DNA of 64,000 nucleotides from Bacteroidales bacterium (GCA_023228145.1 JALOBU010000003.1:124001-188000); one strand, 5' to 3'. Counted from the first letter of the stretch, positions 9,513 through 18,524 are shown. Notes: a model not told the origin generated them from the sequence alone. Made by a program: numbers and translations.

Positions 9513-10535
9513 CTATTTAATTAGGAATGGAAACTTATCGAAATTTTTCAATGCGATAGCAGAACCACGGGCAACAGCTTTCAACGGGTCTTCGGCAACA
9601 TGAACTGTAAGTTTGGTTTTAAGATGCAGGCGTTTGTCGAGACCCCGTAACAAAGCCCCGCCTCCTGCGAGATAAATTCCTGTGCGATAAATATCAGCCG
9701 AAAGTTCCGGAGGTGTCATTTCAAGAGCATTTAGTACGGCTGTTTCTATTTTGGTGATTGATTTATCTAATGCATGAGAAATTTCGGCAGAATTAACCAT
9801 TATTTCTTTTGGGATTCCGGTCAGCATGTCACGCCCGTGAACAGGAAAATCCGGGGGGGGATTATCAATATCAGGAAGTGCGGCGCCTACTTCAATTTTT
9901 ACAGTTTCTGCCGTGCGCTCTCCAATATTAATATTATGTTGTTTACGCACATATTCTTCAATATCGGCATTAAAATCATCGCCGGCCACACGTATTGATT
10001 TATTATTTACAATTCCTCCGAGAGCAATAACGGCTATTTCGCTTGTACCACCACCTATGTCAATAACCATATTTCCATTAGGTTCCAGCACATCAATTCC
10101 AATACCTATCGCAGCAGCCATGGGTTCATGTATTAACCTTACATCTTTTGCACCCGCCTGTTCGGCAGAATCCCTGACGGCGCGTTCTTCCACTTCGGTA
10201 ATTCCTGATGGAATGCTTATAACCATTTTTAATGCCGGAGGAAATAATGACCTTTTTGGGCTGAGCATTTTAATAAATTCCTTAATCATGATTTCTGCAG
10301 AATGAAAATCGGCGATCACACCATCACGCAAAGGCCTTATTGTACGAATGTTTTGATGTGTTTTTCCATGCATCATTTGTGCCTTTTTCCCAACAGCTTC
10401 AGTTTTCCCGGTAAGCAGGTTAACAGCAATGATGGACGGCTCTTCCACAACGATTTTATCATTGTGAATGATGATGGTGTTGGCTGTTCCCAGGTCAATT
10501 GCAATTTCTTTTGTAAAAAGAGATAATAATCCCAT
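9513..10535 (-). CDS. mreB: Rod shape-determining actin homologue MreB
   Basis: A 340-residue bacterial actin. Phosphate-1 loop IAIDLGTANTIIIH near the start, phosphate-2 VIDIGGGTSEIAVIALGG and adenosine-binding IYLAGGGALLRGLD are all present, as is the MreB signature IIHEPMAAAIGIG-type region (LIHEPMAAAIGIGIDV). It polymerises on the inner membrane and guides the elongasome. The length is normal for the family (335-350). It follows purH by 15 bases and leads mreC and mreD, an order common in Bacteroidetes. Confidence 0.97.
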   Translation of the reverse strand: MGLLSLFTKEIAIDLGTANTIIIHNDKIVVEEPSIIAVNLLTGKTEAVGKKAQMMHGKTHQNIRTIRPLRDGVIADFHSAEIMIKEFIKMLSPKRSLFPPALKMVISIPSGITEVEERAVRDSAEQAGAKDVRLIHEPMAAAIGIGIDVLEPNGNMVIDIGGGTSEIAVIALGGIVNNKSIRVAGDDFNADIEEYVRKQHNINIGERTAETVKIEVGAALPDIDNPPPDFPVHGRDMLTGIPKEIMVNSAEISHALDKSITKIETAVLNALEMTPPELSADIYRTGIYLAGGGALLRGLDKRLHLKTKLTVHVAEDPLKAVARGSAIALKNFDKFPFLIK

Positions 10536-10550
10536 AGCAAATTTGTTTGG

Positions 10551-12068
10551 TTAATGTTTAAAATGTCTAATTCCCGTAAATACCATTGAAATGGAGTTTT
10601 TATTACAATACTCAATGGACTCTGAATCTCTTACGGAGCCACCAGGTTGTATCACAGCACGAATACCTTCTTTGTGGGCTATTTCCACACAATCAGCAAA
10701 AGGAAAGAAAGCATCGGAAGCCATAACAGCACCTTGTAAATCTTTATCAAATTCCTTTGCTTTGATTATGGCTTGCCGCAGAGCATCCACCCTGGATGTT
10801 TGCCCGGTTCCGTTCCCTAAAAGCTGACGGTTTTTTGCCAAAACAATCGTATTTGACTTGGTATGCTTTGCTATTTTATTGGCAAAAAGTAAATCATCTA
10901 ACTCATGAGGTAATGGAGATGTATTCGTTACCACTTTGAGGTCATCTGTGGTTTCAACCTTGTCATCTTTATCTTGTTCAATAACACCATTTAAAAGAGA
11001 TTTATATTGTTTTGAAGGAAACGATAAGTTTTTAAGTTTTAAAATAATACGGTTTTTTTTCTGAAATAATATTTCAAGTGCCTGAGGATGGTAATCAGGA
11101 GCAATCAGCACTTCAAAGAATATCTTGTTTATTTCTTCGGCAGTTTCTGCATGAATAATTCGGTTTGTGGCCAATACGCCTCCAAAGGCAGAAGCAGGGT
11201 CGCCGGCAAGGGCTTTTTTCCAAGCATCTGTGAGATTTTCACGGCTGGAAACGCCGCAAGCATTTGTATGTTTAAGTATGGCAAAAGTAGTTTCCTGAAA
11301 ATCGTTTAAAAGGTTTATAGCGGCATTAATATCTACAAGATTGTTATATGAAATTTCTTTGCCGTGGAGCTGTTCGAACACTTCGCTGATGTTGCCATAG
11401 AAAACACCCTGTTGATGCGGGTTTTCTCCATACCGGAGTTTAATAGAATTTGTATGATTTTGATTAAATGTAGAAATGATTTTATCCGCGTTGAAGTAGT
11501 TAAAAATAACTGTATCGTAATGTGATGAAGTATGAAAAGCTTGTGCGGCAAAGTATTTTCTATCCTCTAACTCTGTGTGACAGTTTTTCTCTGTCAAAAG
11601 TTGTTCTAACTTGCTGTATTGCTCTGATGATGATATTACCACCACATCCTTATAATTTTTTGCTGCGGCACGTATCAGCGAAATTCCCCCAATATCAATA
11701 TTTTCGATAATTTCATTTTTGGAAGCTCTCGAGGCAAGTGTTTTTTCAAAAGGATACAAATCAACAATAACAATGTCAATAGGAGGTATGTTGAAATCCT
11801 CAGCATGTTTTATGTCTTGTTCATCATCACGTTGAAAAAGTATTCCACCGAAGACTTTGGGATGTAATGTTTTCACTCTTCCACCGAAAAGTGACGGGAA
11901 TCCGGTTAATGTTTCAACTGCAATAGCATCCGGGCAAAATTTTCTAATGTAGTCAAGCGTACCTCCGGTGGAGTATATTGTAATGCCTGATTTCGTGAGA
12001 ATTTTTATAATATTGTCAAGGCCGGCCTTATGGTAAACAGAAATTAGTGCGCTGGTAATTTTCTTCAT
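10551..12068 (-). CDS. purH: Bifunctional AICAR formyltransferase / IMP cyclohydrolase
   Basis: A 505-residue enzyme for the last two steps of de novo purine synthesis: formyl transfer to AICAR using 10-formyl-tetrahydrofolate, then ring closure to IMP. The N-terminal MGS-like cyclohydrolase domain (about 1-140) has IYSTGGTLDYIR, GGRVKTLHPKVFGGIL and DLYPFEKT. The transformylase domain has LRYGENPHQQG, AILKHTNACGVSS (catalytic Lys-His), DPASAFGGVLA and the closing IQPGGSVRDSESIEYCN and MVFTGIRHFKH. The length is normal. It heads the mre operon, 15 bases before mreB; no exact promoter match is found in the 210 bases upstream. Confidence 0.97.
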   Translation of the reverse strand: MKKITSALISVYHKAGLDNIIKILTKSGITIYSTGGTLDYIRKFCPDAIAVETLTGFPSLFGGRVKTLHPKVFGGILFQRDDEQDIKHAEDFNIPPIDIVIVDLYPFEKTLASRASKNEIIENIDIGGISLIRAAAKNYKDVVVISSSEQYSKLEQLLTEKNCHTELEDRKYFAAQAFHTSSHYDTVIFNYFNADKIISTFNQNHTNSIKLRYGENPHQQGVFYGNISEVFEQLHGKEISYNNLVDINAAINLLNDFQETTFAILKHTNACGVSSRENLTDAWKKALAGDPASAFGGVLATNRIIHAETAEEINKIFFEVLIAPDYHPQALEILFQKKNRIILKLKNLSFPSKQYKSLLNGVIEQDKDDKVETTDDLKVVTNTSPLPHELDDLLFANKIAKHTKSNTIVLAKNRQLLGNGTGQTSRVDALRQAIIKAKEFDKDLQGAVMASDAFFPFADCVEIAHKEGIRAVIQPGGSVRDSESIEYCNKNSISMVFTGIRHFKH

Positions 12069-12279
12069 GTGATGGTTTCGGTAATTTATTGCAAAGGTCT
12101 ATATTTTCAGGGGAATATTATGTTTTTAGTAAGTAATTATTTTTTTAATGTCCAAGTAATAATAAATAATATTTTTCTTTGGGGTATTTTTATATTTTTA
12201 CACTTTGATAAAAAATTATTTCTTTGAACTAAATTTTAAACGAAAAAAAAACAGCATTGTTACTGTTTTCTATTGAAAA

Positions 12280-13530
12280 ATGATACTTTTTCTAAAATTG
12301 CTTCGTGAGAGCTATTTGTTTGCAATTCAATCAGTTGTTGCAAATAAGCTACGCACATCCTTATCTTTACTTGGGATTACAATAGGAATTTTTGCCGTAA
12401 TAACGGTATTTACCATTGTGGACTCTATGGAAATAACAATTCGCAAAGGCATTGAGTCGCTTGGTAATAATGTACTGTTTATTGAAAAATGGCCATGGTC
12501 TTTTGGAGAAGATTATCCCTGGTGGAAATATTTAAATCGCCCTATAGCAAAATACAATGAAATGCCAGAGTTGCTCAAGAGAAGCAGTACTATTGAAGCG
12601 GCAACATTCATGATAAACACTTCAGAAACCATAAAACATCTTGACAGAAGCATTGATAATATATCTGTTTCTTGTGTTTCTCATGATTACGAAAAAGTAT
12701 TTAAAGTTGACTTGTCAGATGGCCGGTATTTCACTCCTATGGAGTCAGCTGGTGGAAAAAATGTTGTCATTATTGGTAGCACTGTTGCCGAAAATCTTTT
12801 TGATACTAAGGAAGCTGTTGGAAGAGATATCAAGATATTTGGCCGCAAACTCGAAGTCATTGGAGTATTTAAAAAAGAAGGCAAAGACTTATTTGGCAAT
12901 ACTTCTGACAATCAGGTGATGATGTCATATAATTTTGCCAGAAGTGTAATAAATGTTAATAATGAGATGTTCAACCCTATGCTGGTTATTAAGTCAAAGG
13001 CGGCATACAGTAATGCGGAGGTTATCAATGAAGTTACAGGGATCATGCGCTCAATACGAAAATTAAAGCCCGGGGCGGAAAATAACTTTGCTATAAATGA
13101 AACAGATATCCTGACCAAAGGTTTCGACAGTATTTTTAGCGTGTTGTCAATTGCCGGGTGGCTCATTGGGGGCTTTTCACTTCTGGTTGGCGGTTTCGGA
13201 ATTGCCAATATTATGTTTGTTTCAGTAAAAGAACGTACCAACATAATTGGGATTCAAAAATCACTGGGCGCAAAAAGCTATTTCATCCTTTTCGAATTTT
13301 TATTTGAAGCTATTATTCTTTGCATTGTTGGCGGTTTACTGGGGTTGTTGCTTGTTTATTTAGGCACATTGATAGTATCGGGAGTGTTTGATATGGAGCT
13401 AATCATTACAGCGGGGAACATTATTCTTGGAATTACCGTGTCGTTGTTTATTGGAATAATTTCAGGATATATTCCTGCACATATGGCTTCAAAACTTGAC
13501 CCTGTAGTGGCAATCCGTGCAGGCAACTAA
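12280..13530 (+). CDS. FtsX/MacB-type ABC transporter permease
   Basis: A 416-residue permease. One transmembrane helix near residues 25-50 (LGITIGIFAVITVFTIV) is followed by a periplasmic MacB-like domain of about 200 residues. Three C-terminal helices follow at about 280-410, with FGIANIMFVSVKERTNIIGIQKSLGAK, the FtsX-domain coupling region, and IPAHMASKLDPVVAIRAG at the end. Family members export peptides, toxins or lipoproteins, or relay signals, with a separate ATPase subunit, but no ATPase gene lies beside it. It converges on the LolC/E-like permease with only 5 bases between stops. The substrate is unknown. Confidence 0.85.
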   Translation: MILFLKLLRESYLFAIQSVVANKLRTSLSLLGITIGIFAVITVFTIVDSMEITIRKGIESLGNNVLFIEKWPWSFGEDYPWWKYLNRPIAKYNEMPELLKRSSTIEAATFMINTSETIKHLDRSIDNISVSCVSHDYEKVFKVDLSDGRYFTPMESAGGKNVVIIGSTVAENLFDTKEAVGRDIKIFGRKLEVIGVFKKEGKDLFGNTSDNQVMMSYNFARSVINVNNEMFNPMLVIKSKAAYSNAEVINEVTGIMRSIRKLKPGAENNFAINETDILTKGFDSIFSVLSIAGWLIGGFSLLVGGFGIANIMFVSVKERTNIIGIQKSLGAKSYFILFEFLFEAIILCIVGGLLGLLLVYLGTLIVSGVFDMELIITAGNIILGITVSLFIGIISGYIPAHMASKLDPVVAIRAGN

Positions 13531-13535
13531 AATTT

Positions 13536-14765
13536 TTAAGCCAGCCTTGCTTCCAGATGTTTTTTCGATATGTATTTGACAGGATACCAGGCAGCAAAAA
13601 AACCAATAACTAAAACAATCAACAGCACATACAAAAAATCCTGAAAAAGGATTTTAACAGGATAAGCTTCAATTATAAAAGTAGCTCCGGTATTCATTTT
13701 GATGAACCCAAATTGCAGCTGAAGCCAGCAAACCATTCCGCCTAGTAACATCCCTAACAACCCTCCAAAGAGTGTAATCATCATTCCCTCTGTGAAAAAA
13801 ATATTTCGTATTGTTTGTTTACTCGCACCCATACTTTTAAGCACAGAGATGTCTTTTTTCTTGTCAAGTATCAGCATGCTCAATGAACCGATAACATTAA
13901 AGGTTGCTATTAGAAGAATGAATGACAATATTAGAAAAACTATTAACTTTTCTGATTTCATTATTTTAAAAAGTAACTCTTCCTGTTGATATCGATCTTT
14001 AACAGTAAAGTTATTTCCAAAAATACTTTCCAGTTCTTTTACAGTATTTTTTAAATAATTAATATTCTTAATCTTAATTTCAAGTGCGCTGAGCTCATTG
14101 TCATATTCGAGCAGTGTTCTGGCAAAACGCAGCGGCACGATTACATATTTTTGGTCATATTCCTGTTGTATGGAAAAAATTCCTGAGGGCTGAATAAATT
14201 GTGAATTAAACGCTTCCAGGGGGTCAATTTGATTACCCTCCAAATGCCGTGGAACATATATTGATAAAGGATTGTCATAGTCATTCAGGCTTAACCCCAA
14301 ATAATAAGCAATCCCTTGTCCTACCAAAGCATAGTATTTTCCGGCATATTCCAGCGCGGCATCTCCGGAAACTATCATGGAATCAATCCGGCTAGTTTGG
14401 TGAAAATCTTCACTGACAGCTTTGATTGAGGCAATGTATTGTTTCTCGTGATATTTTATCAGAGCATTTTCCTCAATTACTTTTGTAATATGGCTTACAT
14501 TGCTAACTTGATATATTTTTTTAAAATCAATTTCTTTCTCCTGAAATGTTTTTCCTTTTAACGGAGATACTTTCAGGTCGGGATTGAATGAATTAAACAT
14601 TCCTACCACTAAGCCCTCAAAACCATTAAAAACAGATAAAACAATAATCAGTGCTGCCGTACCAATAGTAACACCTCCAACGGAAATAGCTGATATAATA
14701 TTGATAATGTTATGCGTTTTTTTTGCAAATAGATACCTTCGTGCTATGTAAAAATATAAATTCAA
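13536..14765 (-). CDS. LolC/LolE-family lipoprotein-releasing ABC permease
   Basis: A 409-residue permease. The N-terminus FYIARRYLFAKKTHNIINIISAISVGGVTIGTAALI is the classic LolC/E opening, followed by a periplasmic domain (about 45-260) and three helices in an FtsX domain with LDKKKDISVLKSMGASKQTIRNIF. In proteobacteria such proteins pull lipoproteins out of the inner membrane with LolD; the ATPase is not encoded nearby. The stop sits 1 base before the stop of rbfA in the same orientation (rbfA ends at 14767), so the two are probably co-transcribed. LolC and LolE cannot be told apart here. Confidence 0.87.
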   Translation of the reverse strand: MNLYFYIARRYLFAKKTHNIINIISAISVGGVTIGTAALIIVLSVFNGFEGLVVGMFNSFNPDLKVSPLKGKTFQEKEIDFKKIYQVSNVSHITKVIEENALIKYHEKQYIASIKAVSEDFHQTSRIDSMIVSGDAALEYAGKYYALVGQGIAYYLGLSLNDYDNPLSIYVPRHLEGNQIDPLEAFNSQFIQPSGIFSIQQEYDQKYVIVPLRFARTLLEYDNELSALEIKIKNINYLKNTVKELESIFGNNFTVKDRYQQEELLFKIMKSEKLIVFLILSFILLIATFNVIGSLSMLILDKKKDISVLKSMGASKQTIRNIFFTEGMMITLFGGLLGMLLGGMVCWLQLQFGFIKMNTGATFIIEAYPVKILFQDFLYVLLIVLVIGFFAAWYPVKYISKKHLEARLA

Positions 14766-14766
14766 T

Positions 14767-15105
14767 TTATTTCTTCAGGAGTTCATCGATATGGTCAATA
14801 TAATCCAGCGAGTCATCATGAATAAATTCAAGCTCCGGTAAAATCCGTAACTGGTTTTTTACACGCATGCCAAGAGAATGCCTTATCTCTTTGGTATTTG
14901 CTTTAAGGGTAATAAATAATGCGGGTTTGTCTTTGATGCCAAAAAGACTGAGGAAAACCTTTGCCATCGACATGTCCTTGGTTATTTTAACGGCAGTAAC
15001 TGTTATCATGACATTTGTGGCAATTTTTTTTGCTTCAAGCTGAAATATTTCGGCCAGTTCTTTTTGAAGCAGGCGCGACACCTTATTTAATCGTATGTTG
15101 TCCAT
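14767..15105 (-). CDS. rbfA: Ribosome-binding factor A
   Basis: A 112-residue KH-like 30S maturation factor. It opens with RLNKVSRLLQKELAEIF, has VMITVTAVKITKDMSMAKVFLSLFG in the middle and the RHSLGMRVKNQLRILPELEFIHDDSLDYIDHIDELL tail, all typical of RbfA. It binds 16S rRNA near helix 1 during cold-sensitive late assembly. A -7 element ends 6 bases before the ATG, so the transcript may be nearly leaderless. The LolC/E-like permease follows with no gap. Confidence 0.93.
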   Translation of the reverse strand: MDNIRLNKVSRLLQKELAEIFQLEAKKIATNVMITVTAVKITKDMSMAKVFLSLFGIKDKPALFITLKANTKEIRHSLGMRVKNQLRILPELEFIHDDSLDYIDHIDELLKK

Positions 15106-15110
15106 AGGAA

Positions 15111-15118
15111 CAAAGGTA
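15111..15118 (-). promoter_or_regulatory. Putative -7 element for rbfA
   Basis: The minus strand reads TACCTTTG, an exact TAnnTTTG match, only 5 bases before the rbfA ATG at 15105. This would put the transcript start at or next to the start codon. No well-spaced -33 box is visible. Confidence 0.4.
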
Positions 15119-15185
15119 ATAATATTTTATAATGTTGTTTTAGATGCAATATTGTTTGTTACCTCAGTGTCGTGGTTAAAAATTT

Positions 15186-15217
15186 TTTGCATAATTTTTG
15201 TCAACTTCATATCTTTA
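15186..15217 (+). promoter_or_regulatory. Bacteroidetes-type promoter for the exported protein at 15282
   Basis: TTTG at 15186-15189, a 20-base spacer, then TATCTTTA at 15210-15217 (seven of eight bases of TAnnTTTG counting the free positions). This leaves a 5' leader of about 60 AT-rich bases. Confidence 0.55.
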
Positions 15218-15281
15218 CATAACAATACCATAAAATCAACCAACTATTTTATTTATTCAAATTAATTATAAAAATTAAAGT

Positions 15282-15881
15282 ATGAAAAAGTTTCTTTTAT
15301 TACTTATCAGTTTCTTTTTTTTGAATACCCTTAATGCGCAAGATTTTATTATCATGAAAAACGGTGATGAAATCAAAGCGAAAGTTCAGGAAGTTGGAGT
15401 TTGGGAGGTAAAATATAAATTTTTTGATAATCCTGACGGCCCGCTTTATACTATTTTAAAATCGGATATTTTTATGATAAAATATGAAAACGGTTCAAAA
15501 GAAGTTTTTACAGCAGAGAATGTTACGCAGTCCAAAGACGTTACTGTTATTCCACCGGTTTCCCAACAAAAACCCAGAGTAATTATTTATCGGGTAAATT
15601 CACCAAAGGGAGTAACAGTTGTTTATGATGTTTATGTAGAAACAAAACTCTTAACAAAAGTTTCAAATAACACCTATTTTGAAACTGAAATGAATCCGGG
15701 TATGGTTACTTTTTCAGCAATGACAGAGCCTCCGAAAGTAACGGTCAGTATGAATCTGGAAGCCGGTAAAACATATTATATAAAATGTGGTATTGCAACG
15801 GGATGGTTTGTTGGCAGGCCGACACTGGAGTTTGTTTCGGAAACAACGGGTGCTTATGAAACAGAAAAAATGAGAAAATAA
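15282..15881 (+). CDS. Exported DUF2846-like protein
   Basis: A 199-residue protein with a signal peptide (MKKFLLLLISFFFLNTLNA, cleaved before QDF). The first mature part, with IIMKNGDEIKAKV and EVKYK and ILKSDIFMIKYENGSKEVF, is a short beta module seen at the start of many Bacteroidetes exported proteins. The C-terminal 95 or so residues carry IIYRVNSPKGVTVVYDVYVE, PGMVTFSA and LEAGKTYYIKCGI, which fits the DUF2846 fold. The function is unknown. It is monocistronic, with a recognisable promoter and converging on moaC. Confidence 0.7.
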   Translation: MKKFLLLLISFFFLNTLNAQDFIIMKNGDEIKAKVQEVGVWEVKYKFFDNPDGPLYTILKSDIFMIKYENGSKEVFTAENVTQSKDVTVIPPVSQQKPRVIIYRVNSPKGVTVVYDVYVETKLLTKVSNNTYFETEMNPGMVTFSAMTEPPKVTVSMNLEAGKTYYIKCGIATGWFVGRPTLEFVSETTGAYETEKMRK

Positions 15882-15896
15882 TCTTCTTTTATAACA

Positions 15897-16352
15897 TTAA
15901 GGAATATCTTTTTTTTCTTTACTGAGTAACCTAATATCTGTGATAATCATTTTCTTATCGACAGCCTTACACATATCATAAATTGTTAGCAGGGCAATAC
16001 TAACGGCTGTCAGCGCTTCCATTTCCACGCCGGTTTGGCCAATACATTTCACCATACTTTTCGCTTCAATTCCATCTTTAAGTATAGCGCATTTCACTTC
16101 AACTTTAGTCAGCATCAGCGGGTGGCAAAGTGGTATCAGTTGCGCGTTCTGTTTGGCGGCCTGTATGCCGGCTACTTCTGCTAATGTGAGCACATCGCCT
16201 TTTTTTATTTCATTTTCTTTTATTAGCTTCAATGTTTCTTTCTGAAGCAATATCTTTCCGCTTGCCATGGCGAGTCTTATCTGGAGAGGTTTATGCCCCA
16301 CATCCACCATGTTGGCTTTGCCCGCTTTATTTGTGTGTGATAATTTTGGCAT
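15897..16352 (-). CDS. moaC: Cyclic pyranopterin monophosphate synthase MoaC (short C-terminus)
   Basis: A 151-residue molybdenum-cofactor enzyme that, after MoaA, forms cyclic pyranopterin monophosphate. It has MVDVG, KKGDVLTLAEVAGIQAAK, LIPLCHPLMLTKVEV, GQTGVEMEALTAVS and IYDMCKAVDK, which includes the lysines and aspartate of the active site as known in the E. coli enzyme. The usual closing KSGGKSG segment is absent: the protein ends LLSKEKKDIP. Reading through in another frame does not restore it. No other moa gene is in the window. Its -7 element faces away from mtnP. Confidence 0.9.
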   Translation of the reverse strand: MPKLSHTNKAGKANMVDVGHKPLQIRLAMASGKILLQKETLKLIKENEIKKGDVLTLAEVAGIQAAKQNAQLIPLCHPLMLTKVEVKCAILKDGIEAKSMVKCIGQTGVEMEALTAVSIALLTIYDMCKAVDKKMIITDIRLLSKEKKDIP

Positions 16353-16371
16353 GAGAAATTATTTATGCACT

Positions 16372-16379
16372 CAAAATTA
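16372..16379 (-). promoter_or_regulatory. Putative -7 element for moaC
   Basis: The minus strand reads TAATTTTG, an exact TAnnTTTG match, 19 bases before the moaC ATG at 16352. There is no clear -33 box. Confidence 0.4.
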
Positions 16380-16398
16380 ATCATTTTACTTCTGTCCT

Positions 16399-16431
16399 TT
16401 AGTATAAAATTAAAATGATTTAATACATTTG
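16399..16431 (+). promoter_or_regulatory. Putative promoter for mtnP
   Basis: TTAG at 16399-16402 (one change from TTTG), a 21-base spacer and TACATTTG at 16424-16431, an exact -7 match, 18 bases before the mtnP ATG. Confidence 0.5.
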
Positions 16432-16449
16432 CAATAAACAATATTCATA

Positions 16450-17205
16450 ATGAAAATAGCTATCATAGGAGGCTCAGGCCTCGAAAAACTGGATATATTT
16501 AAAAATTCAGCTGAACACATTGTTGAGACGGTTTATGGCAAACCAAGTTCAGCATTGATTGAAGGTAGTATTCTGGATGTTCCTGTTGTATTTTTATCAA
16601 GGCATGGCAATGAGCATACAATTACTCCCACTCATGTAAATAATCGCGCTAATATCCAAGCATTAAAACAAATAGGTTGCACACACATTATCGTTACGAC
16701 TGCTTGTGGCAGCCTGCGCGAAGAAATTGGTAGGGGAGATTTGGTAATTCTTGACCAGTTTATTGATTTCACAAGATTTCGCAATAATACTTTTCACGAT
16801 TCATTTAAACCGCAAAACCCCATACATACAGCTATGGCCGAAGCCTTTTCAGAGGAACTCCGCCGGCAGATAATAAAAGCTGCTGACGAACTGAAGCTGA
16901 AATATCATTCGAGGGGAACAGTAGTCACTATTGAAGGACCGCGTTTTTCAACACGTGCCGAATCGAACATGTTTCGACAGTGGGGTGCGGATGTGATAAA
17001 CATGAGTACCGCGCCGGAATGTATGCTTGCCAACGAAGCCGGTATGCCTTATGCAGCTATTGCCTTAAGCACCGATTATGACTGCTGGAAGACCGACGAA
17101 GACCCCGTAAGCTGGGAAGCCGTGCTGGCCGTGTTCCGGAAAAATGTTGAAAATGTTACACGTTTACTTGTAAAGATAATTGAAAACTTTAAAGTAATTT
17201 GCTGA
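16450..17205 (+). CDS. mtnP: S-methyl-5'-thioadenosine phosphorylase (MTAP/PNP family)
   Basis: A 251-residue phosphorylase that splits 5'-methylthioadenosine into adenine and methylthioribose-1-phosphate, feeding purine and methionine salvage. It has IIGGSGLE, FLSRHGNEHTITPTHVNNRAN, TTACGSLREEIGRGD, TIEGPRFSTRAESNMFR, INMSTAPECMLANEAGMPYA and STDYDCW. The MSTxPE segment and the DYDCW aspartate favour methylthioadenosine over guanosine or inosine substrates. The length is slightly short of the usual 260-290. It is monocistronic and convergent with eno. Confidence 0.9.
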   Translation: MKIAIIGGSGLEKLDIFKNSAEHIVETVYGKPSSALIEGSILDVPVVFLSRHGNEHTITPTHVNNRANIQALKQIGCTHIIVTTACGSLREEIGRGDLVILDQFIDFTRFRNNTFHDSFKPQNPIHTAMAEAFSEELRRQIIKAADELKLKYHSRGTVVTIEGPRFSTRAESNMFRQWGADVINMSTAPECMLANEAGMPYAAIALSTDYDCWKTDEDPVSWEAVLAVFRKNVENVTRLLVKIIENFKVIC

Positions 17206-17228
17206 AAAAAACCTGGTGATTTTTGAGT

Positions 17229-18524
17229 TTAACCCTTATTTATGAACTTAAAATCTTTTCCTAAATATTTGCCGGCGCCGTAAAGATTTTCCTCAATACG
17301 TAAAAGTTGATTGTATTTACAGATACGTTCTGTTCGACAGGCAGAGCCTGTTTTTATCATACCTGTATTGAGTGCAACGGCAAGGTCAGCTATGGTGGTA
17401 TCTTCGGTTTCACCTGAACGATGACTTATCACGGCAGTGTACCCGTTATTATATGCCAGTTTAACAGCATTTATTGTCTCGGTAAGCGTGCCTATCTGAT
17501 TCACTTTGATAAGTATTGAATTGGCAACTTTTTTATCAATACCTTCTTGTAACCTTTCGGTATTCGTAACAAAAAGGTCATCACCCACAAGTTGTATTTT
17601 ATTTCCTATGGTTTTGGTCATTAAGGCCCAGCCTTTCCAGTCGTCTTCAGCCATGCCGTCTTCTATAGAAATAATGGGATATCTTGATACCCAGTCCTTC
17701 CAGAAATCAACCATTTCGGCAGGGGTAAGTTTATCTCCTGATGATTTTTTTAGGTGGTACAAATTTTCTTTGGTATCAAAATATTCAGATGCTGCGGGGT
17801 CAAGAGCGATATATACATCTTCGCCCGGTTTGTAATTAGCTTGTTCAATAGCTTTCATTATGAACTGCAAGGCTTCTTCATTCGATTTCAGGTTGGGGGC
17901 AAAGCCACCTTCATCTCCAACATTGGTTGAATAATTGGCTTTTTTGAGCACTTCTTTAAGTTTATGGAAAATCTCAGTGCCCATTCGGATAGCATCAGCA
18001 AAATTATCAGCTCCAACAGGCATAATCATAAATTCCTGAAAATCAACACTGTTATCGGCATGAGAACCTCCATTCAAAATATTCATCATTGGTATGGGGA
18101 GTATATGAGCATCAATACCCCCAATGTATCTGTAAAGTGATTGCCCTGACAACTGAGCTGCTGCTTTGGCGCATGCAAGTGATACTCCTAAAATAGCATT
18201 TGCTCCAAGGCTTGCTTTATTTGGAGTACCGTCAATATCTATCATGGTTTTATCGAGAAGACTTTGCTCGGTAACAAACATTCCTTTCAGTTCCTCTGCA
18301 ATAGTTTTATTAACATTTTGGACGGCTTTTAATACTCCTTTGCCGTGATATGATTTTTTATCACCATCACGCAACTCAATAGCTTCATGGCTACCGGTTG
18401 ATGCCCCAGAAGGCACGGCTGCAGTACCAATTATTCCTGTTTCGGTAAGTACATCAACTTCGATAGTAGGGTTTCCTCTTGAATCAAGAATTTGGCGGGC
18501 TAAGATATTGGTTATTCTGCTCAT
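17229..18524 (-). CDS. eno: Enolase (phosphopyruvate hydratase)
   Basis: A 431-residue glycolytic enzyme interconverting 2-phosphoglycerate and phosphoenolpyruvate in the cytosol. It has ARQILDSRGNPTIEVDV, PSGASTGSHEAIELRDGD, the catalytic and metal region DEGGFAPN, SIEDGMAEDDW, LVGDDLFVTN, and the signature ILIKVNQIGTLTET with SHRSGETEDTTIADLAVA. The length is normal. It follows rplQ at the end of the ribosomal cluster but is separated from it by a terminator-like hairpin that also carries a -7 element, so it may have its own promoter. Confidence 0.98.
   Translation of the reverse strand: MSRITNILARQILDSRGNPTIEVDVLTETGIIGTAAVPSGASTGSHEAIELRDGDKKSYHGKGVLKAVQNVNKTIAEELKGMFVTEQSLLDKTMIDIDGTPNKASLGANAILGVSLACAKAAAQLSGQSLYRYIGGIDAHILPIPMMNILNGGSHADNSVDFQEFMIMPVGADNFADAIRMGTEIFHKLKEVLKKANYSTNVGDEGGFAPNLKSNEEALQFIMKAIEQANYKPGEDVYIALDPAASEYFDTKENLYHLKKSSGDKLTPAEMVDFWKDWVSRYPIISIEDGMAEDDWKGWALMTKTIGNKIQLVGDDLFVTNTERLQEGIDKKVANSILIKVNQIGTLTETINAVKLAYNNGYTAVISHRSGETEDTTIADLAVALNTGMIKTGSACRTERICKYNQLLRIEENLYGAGKYLGKDFKFINKG

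Noticed and set aside
12248..12269. AAAACAG-N8-CTGTTTT inverted repeat just before the permease at 12280
   Set aside because: The stem is short and AT-rich and follows a poly-A run; it may be chance in this composition, so not listed as a regulatory element.
16300..16352. Possible frameshift at the 3' end of moaC because of the A-run near 15910
   Set aside because: Neither alternative frame encodes the missing GGKSG motif, so a real short ending is more likely.
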